Source: Limosilactobacillus fermentum
Lineage (GTDB): Bacteria > Bacillota > Bacilli > Lactobacillales > Lactobacillaceae
Reading direction: 5' to 3'
NCBI RefSeq assembly: GCF_013394085.1
Contig: NZ_CP040910.1
Location: 923,417-987,416 of the forward strand
Length of the DNA: 64,000 nucleotides
Below the pieces are notes generated by a model, which was not told the origin of the DNA, made no database searches, and worked only from the letters and a program-made list of their open reading frames with translations. The position numbers and the translations under genes were made by a program. Shown piece by piece: positions 50,688 to 59,887 of the stretch. Each line of letters begins with the position of its first letter. Within the stretch, counting starts at the first letter, position 1.

Positions 50688-51605
50688 TTGAGCAAGAAAG
50701 TATGGCGCTGGTTGTTGTTAATTGTCGCCCTGATCGCCATTGGTGGTGGGGCAGCTTGGTACTTGCGTGGTGAACCGTCCCTCGTCGCCAACCAAGAGCA
50801 ACAACGGATTTTAAAGAAGAAAATTCTCTTGGTTGCCCTAGGGGACTCGTTGACCCACGGCCAGGGGGATGAAAAAAAGCAGGGTGGTTACGTGGGGCAA
50901 ATTAAGACCCGCTTGGAAGATAAGTATGGCAACCAGGTGACCACCGAAAACTTTGGTGTCACCGGGGACCGGTCCGATCAAATTAAGGCCCGGCTCGATA
51001 GCCAAAGGGAAATCCAAACCGGACTCAAGAGCGCCGACGTGATCGTGATGACCGTTGGGGGCAATGACCTGATGCAAACGTTAGAAAAGGCCGCCTTTTC
51101 GACGTCCTCGGTAACGGTGGAAAAAGACGTGAATGCGGCGGGTAAGCTTTATCAGACTAAGCTTACGGCCCTCTTTAAAGACGTCCGAAAGTATAACCCA
51201 AACGCCCAGCTTTTCGTGTTCTCGATCTATAATCCTTTTTACACCTACTTTCCGAACGTGACGGTGATTTCCAAGTCGGTTGCCAAGTGGAACCAGTTGA
51301 CTAAGCGGCTGGTTGCCAAGTACCAACCAGCAACCTTTGTGGACATCAACCACACCCTTTCTTATGGTCAATACACGACCCGGGCGGCCCGCCAGCAATT
51401 GGTCAGTCAGGCGAAAAAATCCAATAACGATCAGATCACCCAAGCGGCGGTTCTTGCAATCATGAACAACAAGGACCATAACCTAAACAACTACATTTCG
51501 ACGTCAGATAACTTCCACCCCAATCACCTGGGTTACACCAAGATGACCGAGAAACTCTTTGACGCGATGGTGAAAAATAACAACTTTGAGTACCAAACGA
51601 GGTAG
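50688..51605 (+). CDS. SGNH/GDSL-type lipase/esterase, YpmR-like
   Basis: The protein has 305 residues from a TTG at 50688 behind TGGAGGAAG; upstream readings lie in the leader terminator. One N-terminal membrane helix (about 7-26) acts as signal anchor, so the enzyme faces outside. SGNH blocks: GDSLTHGQGD (block I Ser, about 53), the GVTGDRSD Gly, GGNDLMQT (Asn), and DNFHPNHLGY with catalytic Asp/His (about 279-285). The substrate is likely a lipid or ester in the envelope. It is paired with a YpmS-like gene 3 bases downstream, as in B. subtilis. Confidence 0.88.
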   Translation: MSKKVWRWLLLIVALIAIGGGAAWYLRGEPSLVANQEQQRILKKKILLVALGDSLTHGQGDEKKQGGYVGQIKTRLEDKYGNQVTTENFGVTGDRSDQIKARLDSQREIQTGLKSADVIVMTVGGNDLMQTLEKAAFSTSSVTVEKDVNAAGKLYQTKLTALFKDVRKYNPNAQLFVFSIYNPFYTYFPNVTVISKSVAKWNQLTKRLVAKYQPATFVDINHTLSYGQYTTRAARQQLVSQAKKSNNDQITQAAVLAIMNNKDHNLNNYISTSDNFHPNHLGYTKMTEKLFDAMVKNNNFEYQTR

Positions 51606-51608
51606 AAT

Positions 51609-52202
51609 ATGCACAGACAACCAAGAAAACGGAACCCGTGGAAGTGGGCCTTTCTCATTTTGGCCACTTTGGTCGTGATTTTCATTGGGGTGGTGATCGA
51701 TAAAACGACCGCCCCGGTCTCCGTTCCCAAAGAGATCAGTGCCACCAAACAGGCGGACACCTCGGTGGAGGTAACCTTAAACCGCAAGCAAGTTAACGCC
51801 CTGTCGGCTAACTACTTGAATAAGTTCTTAAAGGACTCCAAGGTGAAGTACCGCTTCGTCGTCGGTAAAAAGTACGCGACCGTCATTGGCCGGACTAAAT
51901 TTTTGGGGGCAACGGTGCAGTTTTCTTTGAACTTCATCCCGCAAAAAACTAGTCAGGGTAACGTTTTGTTGCGCGCCAAGGGATTAGCGGTTGGACGACT
52001 AAACCTGCCGATCCGGTTTGTGATGGCCTTTTTAAAGAAGAACTATAAGCTGCCCCAGTGGGTTAGTTTAAACGTGAAAAAAGAAACGATCCTGCTGGAT
52101 TTAAATAAGTACAGCCAGGATAAATCCGTGCAATATACCGCCAAAGAAATCAACATGACCAACGGCACCTTCCGCTTTTTGATTACGATTCCAACTAAAT
52201 AG
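51609..52202 (+). CDS. YpmS family (DUF2140) membrane-anchored protein
   Basis: The protein of 197 residues has one N-terminal membrane helix (about 10-32) and an extracytoplasmic beta-rich domain; family marks include VTLNRKQVNALSANYL (about 54-69) and LPQWVSLNVKKETILLDL. Its ATG is 3 bases after the ypmR-like stop. Genes of the two families are neighbours in many Firmicutes, suggesting a shared envelope task, which is unknown. Confidence 0.85.
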   Translation: MHRQPRKRNPWKWAFLILATLVVIFIGVVIDKTTAPVSVPKEISATKQADTSVEVTLNRKQVNALSANYLNKFLKDSKVKYRFVVGKKYATVIGRTKFLGATVQFSLNFIPQKTSQGNVLLRAKGLAVGRLNLPIRFVMAFLKKNYKLPQWVSLNVKKETILLDLNKYSQDKSVQYTAKEINMTNGTFRFLITIPTK

Positions 52203-52211
52203 GAGGCCCCC

Positions 52212-52436
52212 ATGTACCGCGAGAGTTTTTACCACTTTTTGATGACCCAACGAAACCCCAACCAACCCGATGAGGTGGAGCAGTTTGCCAATAACGCCTT
52301 TTATGACTCCGCCTTTCCCAAGCAGTCACAAGATTTTGACGAGATTTCTAAGTACTTAGAAGAAAACGCCGAGTACCTACCGTCAATGCTGATCTTTGAT
52401 GACGCTTGGCGCCGCTACGAACAGAAGATGAATTAG
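52212..52436 (+). CDS. YozE family protein
   Basis: This small acidic helical protein of 74 residues has the YozE SAM-like fold: [23 protein letters not shown] at the start and [12 protein letters not shown] in the middle. Its function is unknown; members are cytoplasmic and occur widely in Firmicutes. AGGAGG precedes the ATG. It lies between the ypmS-like gene and rbgA. Confidence 0.88.
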   Translation: MYRESFYHFLMTQRNPNQPDEVEQFANNAFYDSAFPKQSQDFDEISKYLEENAEYLPSMLIFDDAWRRYEQKMN

Positions 52437-52446
52437 GAGGAAAATG

Positions 52447-53319
52447 ATGGCAACGATTCAATGGTTCCCCGGCCATATGGCCAAGGCCCTGCGCCAAATT
52501 AAAGAACAAATGCCCTTAGTCGACATCGTCTTTGAACTGGTCGACGCCCGCGTTCCGTATTCAACGCAAAACCCGGAGATTAACCGGATGGCCGGCGACA
52601 AACCCCGCCTGTTAATCATGACCAAAACCGACCTGGCCGACCCGACGACAACGGCCCACTGGATCGACTACTTTGAACAAAACGGTCAACCGGTCTTGGC
52701 GCTCGATTCCAGGGCCCACCAGGTTGCTAAACAGGTGACCGTAAAGGCCCAACAGATTCTAAAGGACCAGTTGGCCGCCGAGCGAGCAAAGGGGATGCAA
52801 AAGCGGGCGATCCGGGCGATGTGCGTCGGGGTTCCCAACGTTGGTAAGTCCACCTTGCTCAACCACTTGGTGAAAAAAAACGTTGCCGCGACCGGGAACC
52901 GGCCAGGGGTGACGACCGGCCAACAATGGCTACGTTCCTCGGCCGACTTGGAACTGTTAGACACCCCCGGGGTCTTATGGCCTAAGTTTGCCACCCAAAC
53001 CCAGGCCAAGATGTTGGCCCTGTCCGGGGCGATCAAGGACTCGCTGTACCCTAAAGACGACGTGGCGATCTTTGCCCTGGATTACTTACGGGCCCACCGT
53101 ACCCAAGAGCTCATGACCCGCTACCGGTTGAGCCCGGCTAGTCTTGAAGACGGTGTGACCACCCCAGACCTGTTGTTAGAAATCACCAAGAAAATGGGGA
53201 TGAAAGACGATTACGACCGGGCCAGCGAGCGGCTGATTTTTGAAATGCGGCGGGGTAAATTGGGAACCTTTACCCTTGAAGACCCCACCGATTTGGAAGC
53301 GGGGGACGAAGATGAGTAA
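52447..53319 (+). CDS. rbgA: Ribosome-biogenesis GTPase RbgA (YlqF)
   Basis: The protein has 290 residues from the second of two tandem ATGs, which has better spacing to AGGAGG. It is a circularly permuted G protein: TKTD (G4, about 59) comes before the P-loop [12 protein letters not shown] (about 125-136) and DTPGVLWP (G3, about 174). The N-terminal IQWFPGHMAKA mark is present. It completes late 50S assembly (uL16 stage). The last 8 bases overlap the rnhB start. Confidence 0.95.
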   Translation: MATIQWFPGHMAKALRQIKEQMPLVDIVFELVDARVPYSTQNPEINRMAGDKPRLLIMTKTDLADPTTTAHWIDYFEQNGQPVLALDSRAHQVAKQVTVKAQQILKDQLAAERAKGMQKRAIRAMCVGVPNVGKSTLLNHLVKKNVAATGNRPGVTTGQQWLRSSADLELLDTPGVLWPKFATQTQAKMLALSGAIKDSLYPKDDVAIFALDYLRAHRTQELMTRYRLSPASLEDGVTTPDLLLEITKKMGMKDDYDRASERLIFEMRRGKLGTFTLEDPTDLEAGDEDE

Positions 53320-54082
53320 GCAATCGGTGGCCCAGGTCAGGGCATTGCTTTCGTCAATCACCGATCCCCAGGACCCCCGACTGGCAGAGTTCAAGGACGA
53401 CCCGCGTAAGGGCGTTCAGGCCGCGTTAAACCAGTTCGCCAAGCGGCTGGAAAAAAGGGCCAAGGCGCGGGCCGCCTTTTTGAACCGCTTCCGCTACGAA
53501 AACCAGCTTTGGCAGGCCGGTCACCAGTACGTCGCCGGAATCGACGAGGTCGGGCGTGGCCCACTGGCTGGCCCGGTGGTGACTTGCGCCGTGGTCTTAG
53601 ACAGCCAGTTTGACCTAGTTGGCGTGACCGATTCAAAGCAGTTAAGCCGCCACGAGCGCGAACAGTTGTACCTGCGGATCCTCGATGAAGCCGTTGAGGT
53701 TTCCCTAGCGGTCAGTCCGGCTCAAGAAATTGACCGGCTTAACATCTATGCGGCCACCCAGGCGGCGATGATTCGCTCGGTCAAAGCACTCCACCACCAG
53801 CCCAGCCACCTGATTGTCGATGCGGTCCCGTTAGACATTCCGGTACCCCAAACGACGTTAATCAAGGGGGATCAAAAGAGCATCTCGGTGGCAGCCGCCT
53901 CGATTGTGGCTAAGGAGTACCGGGACCACCTGATGGCAATTTACGATCGTCTGTATCCCGGCTACGGCTTTAAGGACAACATGGGTTACGGCACGGCGGC
54001 CCACCTAGCTGGCTTAGAGCAGCTGGGGGCCTGCCCGATCCACCGGCGGACCTTCCGACCGGTGCCAGATTACGTCAATTAA
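53312..54082 (+). CDS. rnhB: Ribonuclease HII
   Basis: The protein has 256 residues from the ATG at 53312, within the end of rbgA; a longer reading would lie over the rbgA coding end without a site. RNase HII cleaves RNA in RNA-DNA hybrids, including single ribonucleotides. Active-site DE in AGIDEVGRGPLAGP (about 75-88), Asp in DAVPLDI (about 171) and DSKQLS (about 107) are visible. The extended N-terminal domain (1-70) is the usual Firmicute substrate-binding part. Confidence 0.95.
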   Translation: MSKQSVAQVRALLSSITDPQDPRLAEFKDDPRKGVQAALNQFAKRLEKRAKARAAFLNRFRYENQLWQAGHQYVAGIDEVGRGPLAGPVVTCAVVLDSQFDLVGVTDSKQLSRHEREQLYLRILDEAVEVSLAVSPAQEIDRLNIYAATQAAMIRSVKALHHQPSHLIVDAVPLDIPVPQTTLIKGDQKSISVAAASIVAKEYRDHLMAIYDRLYPGYGFKDNMGYGTAAHLAGLEQLGACPIHRRTFRPVPDYVN

Positions 54083-54099
54083 TTTCGTCACCATTACCG

Positions 54100-54134
54100 A
54101 TTCCTCCGTACTTAACAGTAGGGAGGAATTTTTT
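54100..54134 (+). terminator. Terminator hairpin that contains the dprA ribosome site
   Basis: ATTCCTCC (54100-54107) pairs with GGAGGAAT (54122-54129), with an inner TAC/GTA, followed by T residues to 54133. The 3' arm is also the only ribosome site for the dprA ATG at 54135. The hairpin can end the rnhB transcript and hide the dprA site. Confidence 0.7.
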
Positions 54135-55010
54135 ATGCAACCACGAGAATTTATCTTTCGCTTAAGCCTCTGTCCCGGCCTCGGTCCGTTAAGCCGGGTG
54201 CGCCTGTGGCGAGTTGCCGAGCAAAACTACTGCTTTGACAATTTGGAATTACTCACCAGCCAGTCGCAGATTACACCACGGGTCAAGGAAAGCTTGCTAA
54301 AAAACTGGGCGAGCCCCTATTTGGACCGGTTGGTTGAACAAAATTACCGGGTCCCCCAAATTACCCTGCTGGATCCCGATTACCCAGCAATCTTACGGGA
54401 AATCTACTGCCCACCCCTGGTTTTGTACTACCAGGGCAACCGGGACCTATTCAAAATGCCGGCCCTGGCGGTGGTCGGGTCTCGTCAGGCAACTAGCTAC
54501 GGCTTCACCGTCTTAGAGAAACTGATTCCCAGCGTCGTTAACCACCGGATTGCCATTGTGTCGGGGCTGGCGAGGGGGATCGATTCGCGGAGTCACGAGC
54601 AGGCCCTGGCAAGCGGGGGCGCCGTGATCGGGGTGATCGGGACCGGCCTGGACCAAACTTACCCCCGATCAAACGGTGCCTTGCAGGCCCAAGTGGCCGA
54701 CCAAGGCCTCTTGTTAACCGAGTACCCCCTGCAAACCCCGCCCTTGCCGAGCCACTTTCCCGCCCGCAACCGGATCATCGCCGGGCTTTGCCAAACTTGT
54801 TTGGTGGTGGAAGCAAAGCAGCAGAGTGGCAGTTTGATCACCGCTAACTTAGCCCTGCAGGAGAACCGCAATGTTTGTGCGGTCCCCGGCCCCATTACCA
54901 GCCTGACCTCGCTTGGCACCAACGAATTAATTAGTGAAGGGGCGCAACCAATCTTAAACAGCAAGGACTTGTTAGCGGAGTTTGACCCCTGGTTTGAAGC
55001 CGAAGCTTAG
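54135..55010 (+). CDS. dprA: DNA-processing protein DprA
   Basis: The protein of 291 residues protects incoming single-stranded DNA and loads RecA in natural transformation. Rossmann-like marks: VVGSRQATSYG (about 115-125), SGLARGIDSRSHEQAL (about 145-160), GTGLDQTYPRSN (about 170-181), FPARNRIIAGL (about 208-218) and QSGSLITANLAL. It lacks a long C-terminal domain. Translation start is fixed by GGGAGGA, which is buried in a terminator-like hairpin. Competence itself is not shown by one gene. Confidence 0.93.
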   Translation: MQPREFIFRLSLCPGLGPLSRVRLWRVAEQNYCFDNLELLTSQSQITPRVKESLLKNWASPYLDRLVEQNYRVPQITLLDPDYPAILREIYCPPLVLYYQGNRDLFKMPALAVVGSRQATSYGFTVLEKLIPSVVNHRIAIVSGLARGIDSRSHEQALASGGAVIGVIGTGLDQTYPRSNGALQAQVADQGLLLTEYPLQTPPLPSHFPARNRIIAGLCQTCLVVEAKQQSGSLITANLALQENRNVCAVPGPITSLTSLGTNELISEGAQPILNSKDLLAEFDPWFEAEA

Positions 55011-55030
55011 TTTAACTTTGCATCTTTCAT

Positions 55031-55059
55031 TTGACAGCAGGGCGCCCGTGCATTAATAA
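55031..55059 (+). promoter_or_regulatory. Promoter for topA
   Basis: Consensus TTGACA (55031-55036), exactly 17 bases, TAATAA (55054-55059). An 8-bp inverted repeat, TTAATAAT (55053-55060) and ATTATTAA (55072-55079), spans the -10 and probable start site. Confidence 0.8.
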
Positions 55060-55092
55060 TAAATGGAATAGATTATTAAATGACAGGAGCCG

Positions 55093-57225
55093 ATGAGTTT
55101 GGCAACTAAACAAGAAAGCACAACAAAGAAAAAAACCACCCGGCGCAAAGTTAGCCGGACCAACCAAAAGAAGCTGGTCATCGTTGAATCGCCTTCCAAG
55201 GCCAAGACGATTGGTAAGTACCTCGGACGGACTTACAAGGTCGTCGCAAGCCTCGGCCACGTCCGCGACCTCCCCAAGTCGCGGATGGGGGTCGATATTG
55301 ACCACGATTACCAACCCGATTACATTTCGATCCGGGGTAAGGGGGACGTGATTAAGGAATTGCGCAAGGACGCCAAGGCGGCCAAGGCCGTCTACCTGGC
55401 TTCCGACCCGGACCGTGAAGGGGAAGCCATCGCTTGGCACGTGGCGAACCTCTTGAAGATGGACCCGACCGAAAAGAACCGGGTCACCTTCCACGAAATC
55501 ACCAAGGATGCCGTTAAAGAGGCCTTTAAAGAACCTCGCACGATTAACATGGACCTAGTGGACGCTCAGCAGGCCCGCCGGGTGCTCGACCGCTTAGTGG
55601 GGTACTCGATTTCGCCAATCCTCTGGAAAAAGGTTAAAAAGGGCCTGTCGGCGGGGCGGGTGCAATCCGTCGCCTTGAACCTCATCATCCAGCGCGAAAA
55701 CGAGATTCGGAATTTCGTTCCCGAAGAATACTGGACGATTGACGCCGACTTCAAAAAGGGCCGAGAAAAGTTCCAAGCGAGCTTCTACGGCCAAAACGGT
55801 AAGAAGGCCAACCTGAAGAACCAAGAAGCCGTCCAAGCGGTTCTACAACAACTCGACCGCCAGCAGGACTTTTCAATTACCAAAGTTGACCGGCGGGAAC
55901 GGCGCCGGATGCCGCAACCACCGTTTACCACCTCGACAATGCAACAGGATGCCAACCGCCGTTTAAACTTCCGGACCCGTAAAACGATGATGGCCGCCCA
56001 ACAACTGTACGAAGGGATTAACATCGGCCAGGGCGCCGCCGTCGGGCTAATTACCTACATGCGGACCGACTCCACCCGGATTGCTGGGGTGGCTAAGCAC
56101 GAGGCTTCCACTTTCATCCACGAACACTACGGGGCGGAATACGCCGCCACCAAGCCGGTCAAGGGGAAGCTACAAGAAGGGGCCCAAGATGCCCACGAAG
56201 CAATTCGGCCGACCTCAGTTAACCGGACCCCGGCCGAGATGAAGGAGTTTTTGACCCCTGACCAATACAAACTCTACAACCTGATCTGGTCGCGCTTTGT
56301 CGCCAGTCAGATGACCCCGCAAGTGACGGACACGATGGCCGTCACCATCACCCAAAATGGGGTCGACTTCCGCGCCAACGGGTCGAAGGTTAAGTTTGAT
56401 GGTTTTACTAAGGTCTACAAGGGGAGCCAGGGTAAGGATAATATCTTACCTAACCTAGAAGAGGGCGACGCCGTCAAGATGGTCGCCGACAATCCGGCCC
56501 AACATTTCACCCAGCCACCGGCTCGCTTCACCGAAGCCACCCTGGTTAAGACGCTGGAAGAAAACGGGGTTGGGCGCCCGTCCACCTACGCGCCAACCTT
56601 AGATACGATCCAACGCCGCTACTACGTCAAGCTAGAATCTCGTCACTTTGAACCAACTGAACTTGGGGAAATCGTTAACGATTTGATTGCCAAGCAGTTC
56701 CCGGACATCGTCAACGTCAAGTTTACCGCCGAGGTGGAAGACTCACTTGATAAGATCGAAGAGGGCAAGGAAAACTGGGTGCAAGTCGTTGATGGCTTCT
56801 ACAAGCCGTTCTCAAAGGAAGTGGCCACGGCCGAAGAGCAGGTGGCTAAGATTGAGATGAAGGATGAACTAGCCGGGTCCAATTGCGAGATTTGTGGTGC
56901 CCCGATGGTCATTAAGATGGGGAAGTACGGTAAGTTTTACGCTTGTTCCCGCTTTCCGAACTGCCGTAACACCAAGGCGATCGTTAAAGACACCGGGGTC
57001 GAATGCCCACTTTGCCACCAGGGAACGGTGGTGGAACGTAAGTCCAAGAAGAACCGGGTCTTTTACGGTTGTTCTCGGTACCCGGACTGTGACTTCCTGT
57101 CTTGGGACCGGCCAATTGGTCGCGACTGCCCAAAGGATGGGCACTTCTTGGTTGAAAAAAAGGTCAAGGGGGGCAAGCAAGTCCTCTGTCCAAACGGGGA
57201 TTACAAGGAAGAAGTTCAAAAATAA
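55093..57225 (+). CDS. topA: DNA topoisomerase I
   Basis: The protein of 710 residues relaxes negative supercoils. A basic N-terminal tail (1-24), Toprim domain (about 27-140, [12 protein letters not shown] and [12 protein letters not shown]), the active tyrosine in [12 protein letters not shown] (about 322), then three C-terminal zinc-finger units: C-x2-C...C-x5-C (about 599-622), C-x2-C...C-x5-C (about 638-664), and a degenerate one near 675-705. The start may instead be TTG at 55099, which is better spaced from AGGAG; the ATG at 55093 is only 3 bases away from it. Confidence 0.95.
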   Translation: MSLATKQESTTKKKTTRRKVSRTNQKKLVIVESPSKAKTIGKYLGRTYKVVASLGHVRDLPKSRMGVDIDHDYQPDYISIRGKGDVIKELRKDAKAAKAVYLASDPDREGEAIAWHVANLLKMDPTEKNRVTFHEITKDAVKEAFKEPRTINMDLVDAQQARRVLDRLVGYSISPILWKKVKKGLSAGRVQSVALNLIIQRENEIRNFVPEEYWTIDADFKKGREKFQASFYGQNGKKANLKNQEAVQAVLQQLDRQQDFSITKVDRRERRRMPQPPFTTSTMQQDANRRLNFRTRKTMMAAQQLYEGINIGQGAAVGLITYMRTDSTRIAGVAKHEASTFIHEHYGAEYAATKPVKGKLQEGAQDAHEAIRPTSVNRTPAEMKEFLTPDQYKLYNLIWSRFVASQMTPQVTDTMAVTITQNGVDFRANGSKVKFDGFTKVYKGSQGKDNILPNLEEGDAVKMVADNPAQHFTQPPARFTEATLVKTLEENGVGRPSTYAPTLDTIQRRYYVKLESRHFEPTELGEIVNDLIAKQFPDIVNVKFTAEVEDSLDKIEEGKENWVQVVDGFYKPFSKEVATAEEQVAKIEMKDELAGSNCEICGAPMVIKMGKYGKFYACSRFPNCRNTKAIVKDTGVECPLCHQGTVVERKSKKNRVFYGCSRYPDCDFLSWDRPIGRDCPKDGHFLVEKKVKGGKQVLCPNGDYKEEVQK

Positions 57226-57233
57226 TCTAATTG

Positions 57234-57261
57234 ACGCCTGCCTAAGATGGTGGGCGTTTTT
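57234..57261 (+). terminator. Terminator after topA
   Basis: ACGCC..CC / GG..GGCGT imperfect stem followed by TTTTT. Confidence 0.7.
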
Positions 57262-57316
57262 AGACGATTTTTACGAAAGGGTTTCCATTTCCGATTTTCT
57301 TGCGATATTTACTATG

Positions 57317-57324
57317 TTATAATT
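57317..57324 (+). promoter_or_regulatory. Promoter -10 for the XerC-like gene
   Basis: TATAAT is preceded by TGT (extended -10 type), about 35 bases before the start. No good -35 is seen. Confidence 0.45.
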
Positions 57325-57353
57325 TTTTTAAAGTTTTGTCGGGAGGGGATCAT

Positions 57354-58196
57354 TTGGTAATGGATGAAGAATTAGAAGCGTCCTTTTTAAAGGAACAGGA
57401 AAGACGACTCGCCGCATCAACCATCGCGGGGTACGGTCGCAACCTCAACTTTGTTCGCCGGTCTTACCAGGGCGAGTGGCCGGGGTGGGTCCACCTTTCG
57501 ACCGCCCAAATTCGCGCCTTTTTCGTTCGCCGGCAAAAAGAGGGGGTTAGCGTGGCCACTACCCGTTATCAGGCCACGACCCTCCGCCGGTTTTACCACT
57601 ACTTACTGGAGCAGGGGTTGGTGGACCAAAATCCCCTGGTCGGGATCCAATTTGACGAGGTCGGTGGTGCCAGGGGCAACCTGCCCAACTACCAATTGTT
57701 GATGGAATCGATCGAGCAAAACAGCAAGCGGGCGACCCTCTTAGAACGGGTCGCCACCTACTTGGTAATCGAGACTGGCATGCGAACGGGCGAGCTAATC
57801 GCCCTATGTTGGGGGCAGGTGGACGTAACCATGAAAATGGTCCTGATTAAAGGCGAGGACCAAACCGAGCGCTACGTTCCCTTGCCTGATGACCTGTTAG
57901 GCTTATTAAGCCAGTTAGAAGCGGCTTATGCGACGCCACCGACGGTCAGGGAACGGGTGCTGACGTTGGCGAATGGGAAACCGGTTAGCCGTTCTTGGGT
58001 TGAACGAACCGTCCGCCGGGTTAGCGGAGGCGCCACGCCCGCGAACCTACGCCATGCCTATTTGAACAAGGTCGTGTTAGAACAACGCCTGGAAGACGCC
58101 AACCGGTTGGCGGGCCATAAGACCCTAGTGGCCACGGCGGGTTACCAACAAGGGCAGGTTCAGGATTTGAAGAAGAAGTATCAACAGTATTTCTAG
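57354..58196 (+). CDS. XerC-like tyrosine recombinase, one catalytic His missing
   Basis: The protein has 280 residues from TTG at 57354, seven bases after GGAGG; an ATG at 57360 is the alternative. The N-terminal SAM-like domain (about 5-90) and catalytic fold are clear: TGMRTGEL keeps the first Arg, IKGEDQTERYVPL a candidate Lys, LAGH the later His, and Tyr lies in TAGYQQ (about 265). The HxxRH site reads TPANLRH, with Ala for the first His. The place after topA is that of xerC in lactobacilli, but hslV/hslU do not follow. Whether it resolves chromosome dimers is open. Confidence 0.85.
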   Translation: MVMDEELEASFLKEQERRLAASTIAGYGRNLNFVRRSYQGEWPGWVHLSTAQIRAFFVRRQKEGVSVATTRYQATTLRRFYHYLLEQGLVDQNPLVGIQFDEVGGARGNLPNYQLLMESIEQNSKRATLLERVATYLVIETGMRTGELIALCWGQVDVTMKMVLIKGEDQTERYVPLPDDLLGLLSQLEAAYATPPTVRERVLTLANGKPVSRSWVERTVRRVSGGATPANLRHAYLNKVVLEQRLEDANRLAGHKTLVATAGYQQGQVQDLKKKYQQYF

Positions 58197-58211
58197 AGAG
58201 GAAGAGCAACG

Positions 58212-59090
58212 ATGATTACGATCACAAACGAGCGTTTAATGGTCCAAATTGACCCCCTGGGGGCGCAGATGCACAGCATTAAGCGGCGGGGTGAGGACAC
58301 TGAGTACTTGTGGCAAGGGGACGCCCAGTCCTGGTCACGCCAGGCCCCGGTCCTGTTTCCCTTCGTAGGGCGTTTGAAAGATGATCACTACGGCTTTGAA
58401 GGACGAGATTTTCACCAAACCCAGCACGGCTTTGCCCGCGGTCGGGAATTTAAACTGGTTAACCAGGCCGCTGATTTAGCGGTTTTTGAGTTAGAAAGCG
58501 ATGAACAAACACGGACCGTTTACCCCTTTGAATTCCGCCTGACGATCACTTACGCTTTGGTGGAAGATCAGTTAGTGATCAGCTACCAGGTGGCTAACCC
58601 CGCAAGTGAGCAGGTATTACGCTACGCTTTGGGGGCCCACCCGGGATTCAACGTTCCGTTAACGGCGGCTGGTCAGTTTGAAACGGCGACTTTGACGGCT
58701 GACCCGGCTAAAGTTTACCCCCAAATTCCTTTGGTGGGGCCATACAGCGACCTTGGTCACCCCAAGGAACTGGACGCCCGGCGGCCAATTCAGTTAAACC
58801 ACGACCTCTTTGACCATGACGCCTTAGTTTTCGCCCCTTATGGTGCCGACCTGTCCTTAACCCTAACCGAACCGGAGAGCGGCCACGGGGTTACGGTTCT
58901 CACCAGTGGCAACCCCTTCGTGGGGGTTTGGTCGCAATACCCTAACACCGGGAACTTCTTGTGCATCGAACCGTGGTGGGGCTTAGCCGATGGGGTTGAT
59001 AGTGACGGTCAATTGACCCATAAGCCGGCCATGAACCAGTTAGCTCCGGGAGGCGTTGCCAACTACCAATTCAGCATCCGTCCCTTTTAA
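58212..59090 (+). CDS. Aldose 1-epimerase family protein (LacX-like)
   Basis: The protein of 292 residues belongs to the galactose mutarotase-like fold. Marks: AQMHSIKRRGEDTEYLWQGD (about 17-36), APVLFPFVGRL (about 44-54), QHGFARGREF with candidate catalytic His, GAHPGFNVPL with the second His (about 140), and the Glu in CIEPWWG (about 257). LacX-type members have undefined sugar specificity. AGAGAGGAAG precedes the ATG; it starts 15 bases after the XerC-like gene. Confidence 0.85.
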   Translation: MITITNERLMVQIDPLGAQMHSIKRRGEDTEYLWQGDAQSWSRQAPVLFPFVGRLKDDHYGFEGRDFHQTQHGFARGREFKLVNQAADLAVFELESDEQTRTVYPFEFRLTITYALVEDQLVISYQVANPASEQVLRYALGAHPGFNVPLTAAGQFETATLTADPAKVYPQIPLVGPYSDLGHPKELDARRPIQLNHDLFDHDALVFAPYGADLSLTLTEPESGHGVTVLTSGNPFVGVWSQYPNTGNFLCIEPWWGLADGVDSDGQLTHKPAMNQLAPGGVANYQFSIRPF

Positions 59091-59100
59091 ATCAGTAACT

Positions 59101-59146
59101 AAAAAAAGACCTTCTGCCCAGGGAAACACCTAGGAGAAGGTCTTTT
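59101..59146. terminator. Bidirectional terminator before plsY
   Basis: AAAAGACCTTCT (59104-59115) pairs with AGAAGGTCTTTT (59135-59146), with A/T runs at both sides, between convergent genes. Confidence 0.9.
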
Positions 59147-59157
59147 CAATTGCCAGT

Positions 59158-59769
59158 CTACTTGCGGTTCTTGAGGTAGTGGCCCAGGCCGAAGGAAACC
59201 ATCGATTCTTGGCCGTGGATGATCCGGTTGATGTTGCTACGGTGGCGGTAAATGACCACCGCCGTTAAAATACCAGCCACGGTCGCTAAGATATAGTCGT
59301 GCATCACCAGGGCGATCACGAAGATGCTGGTAATCCCAATGATTGAGGCCGCCGAAGCCATCGAGGTGATTAGCAACACCGCTACGAAGATGGCGGAGGC
59401 CAGGAGAAACATTGGCGGATTGTAGGCCAAGAGGATCCCAGCCGAGGTGGCCACGGCCTTGCCGCCGTGGAAGTGGTCGAAGATAGAAACCGTGTGACCA
59501 AGGGAAGCAAAGATCCCAATCAACAAAGGGTTGATGTTGCTGTGGAAGAGGTAGGGTTGGCTAGCCGCCAAGGTCCCCTTTAAAATGTCCATGACCAAGA
59601 CCACCGTTCCCGCCTTGGGACCGAGGACCCGGTAGGTATTGGTGGTGCCAATGTTACCACTGCCTAACTGGCGGATGTCTTTATTATAGAAGTGTTGGCC
59701 GATCCAAAGCCCCGAGGGGATTGAGCCCAGTAAATAGGCAATGACGACCATCAGAATAATTTTTAGCAT
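59158..59769 (-). CDS. plsY: Acyl-phosphate:glycerol-3-phosphate acyltransferase
   Basis: The protein of 203 residues has five to six membrane helices. PlsY transfers an acyl group from acyl-phosphate (made by PlsX) to glycerol-3-phosphate, starting phospholipid synthesis. Loop motifs are present: GSIPSGLWIG (about 16-25), GSGNIGTTNTYRVLG (about 37-51) and FDHFHGGKAVATSAG (about 97-111). AAAGGAGCG precedes the ATG. The gene is divergent from parE, as in many Firmicutes. Confidence 0.95.
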   Translation of the reverse strand: MLKIILMVVIAYLLGSIPSGLWIGQHFYNKDIRQLGSGNIGTTNTYRVLGPKAGTVVLVMDILKGTLAASQPYLFHSNINPLLIGIFASLGHTVSIFDHFHGGKAVATSAGILLAYNPPMFLLASAIFVAVLLITSMASAASIIGITSIFVIALVMHDYILATVAGILTAVVIYRHRSNINRIIHGQESMVSFGLGHYLKNRK

Positions 59770-59843
59770 ACAGACGCTCCTTTGAATTATAGCTCACCTA
59801 TCATAGCACCTTTTACTAGGTTCGACCATAAGGGAACGGGTGT

Positions 59844-59873
59844 TTGATTAAAATGGGCAGGGTGTGCTACACT
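59844..59873 (+). promoter_or_regulatory. Promoter for parE-parC
   Basis: TTGATT (59844-59849), 18 bases, TACACT (59868-59873) with TGC before the -10. Confidence 0.7.
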
Positions 59874-59887
59874 AATTAAGTGTAATT

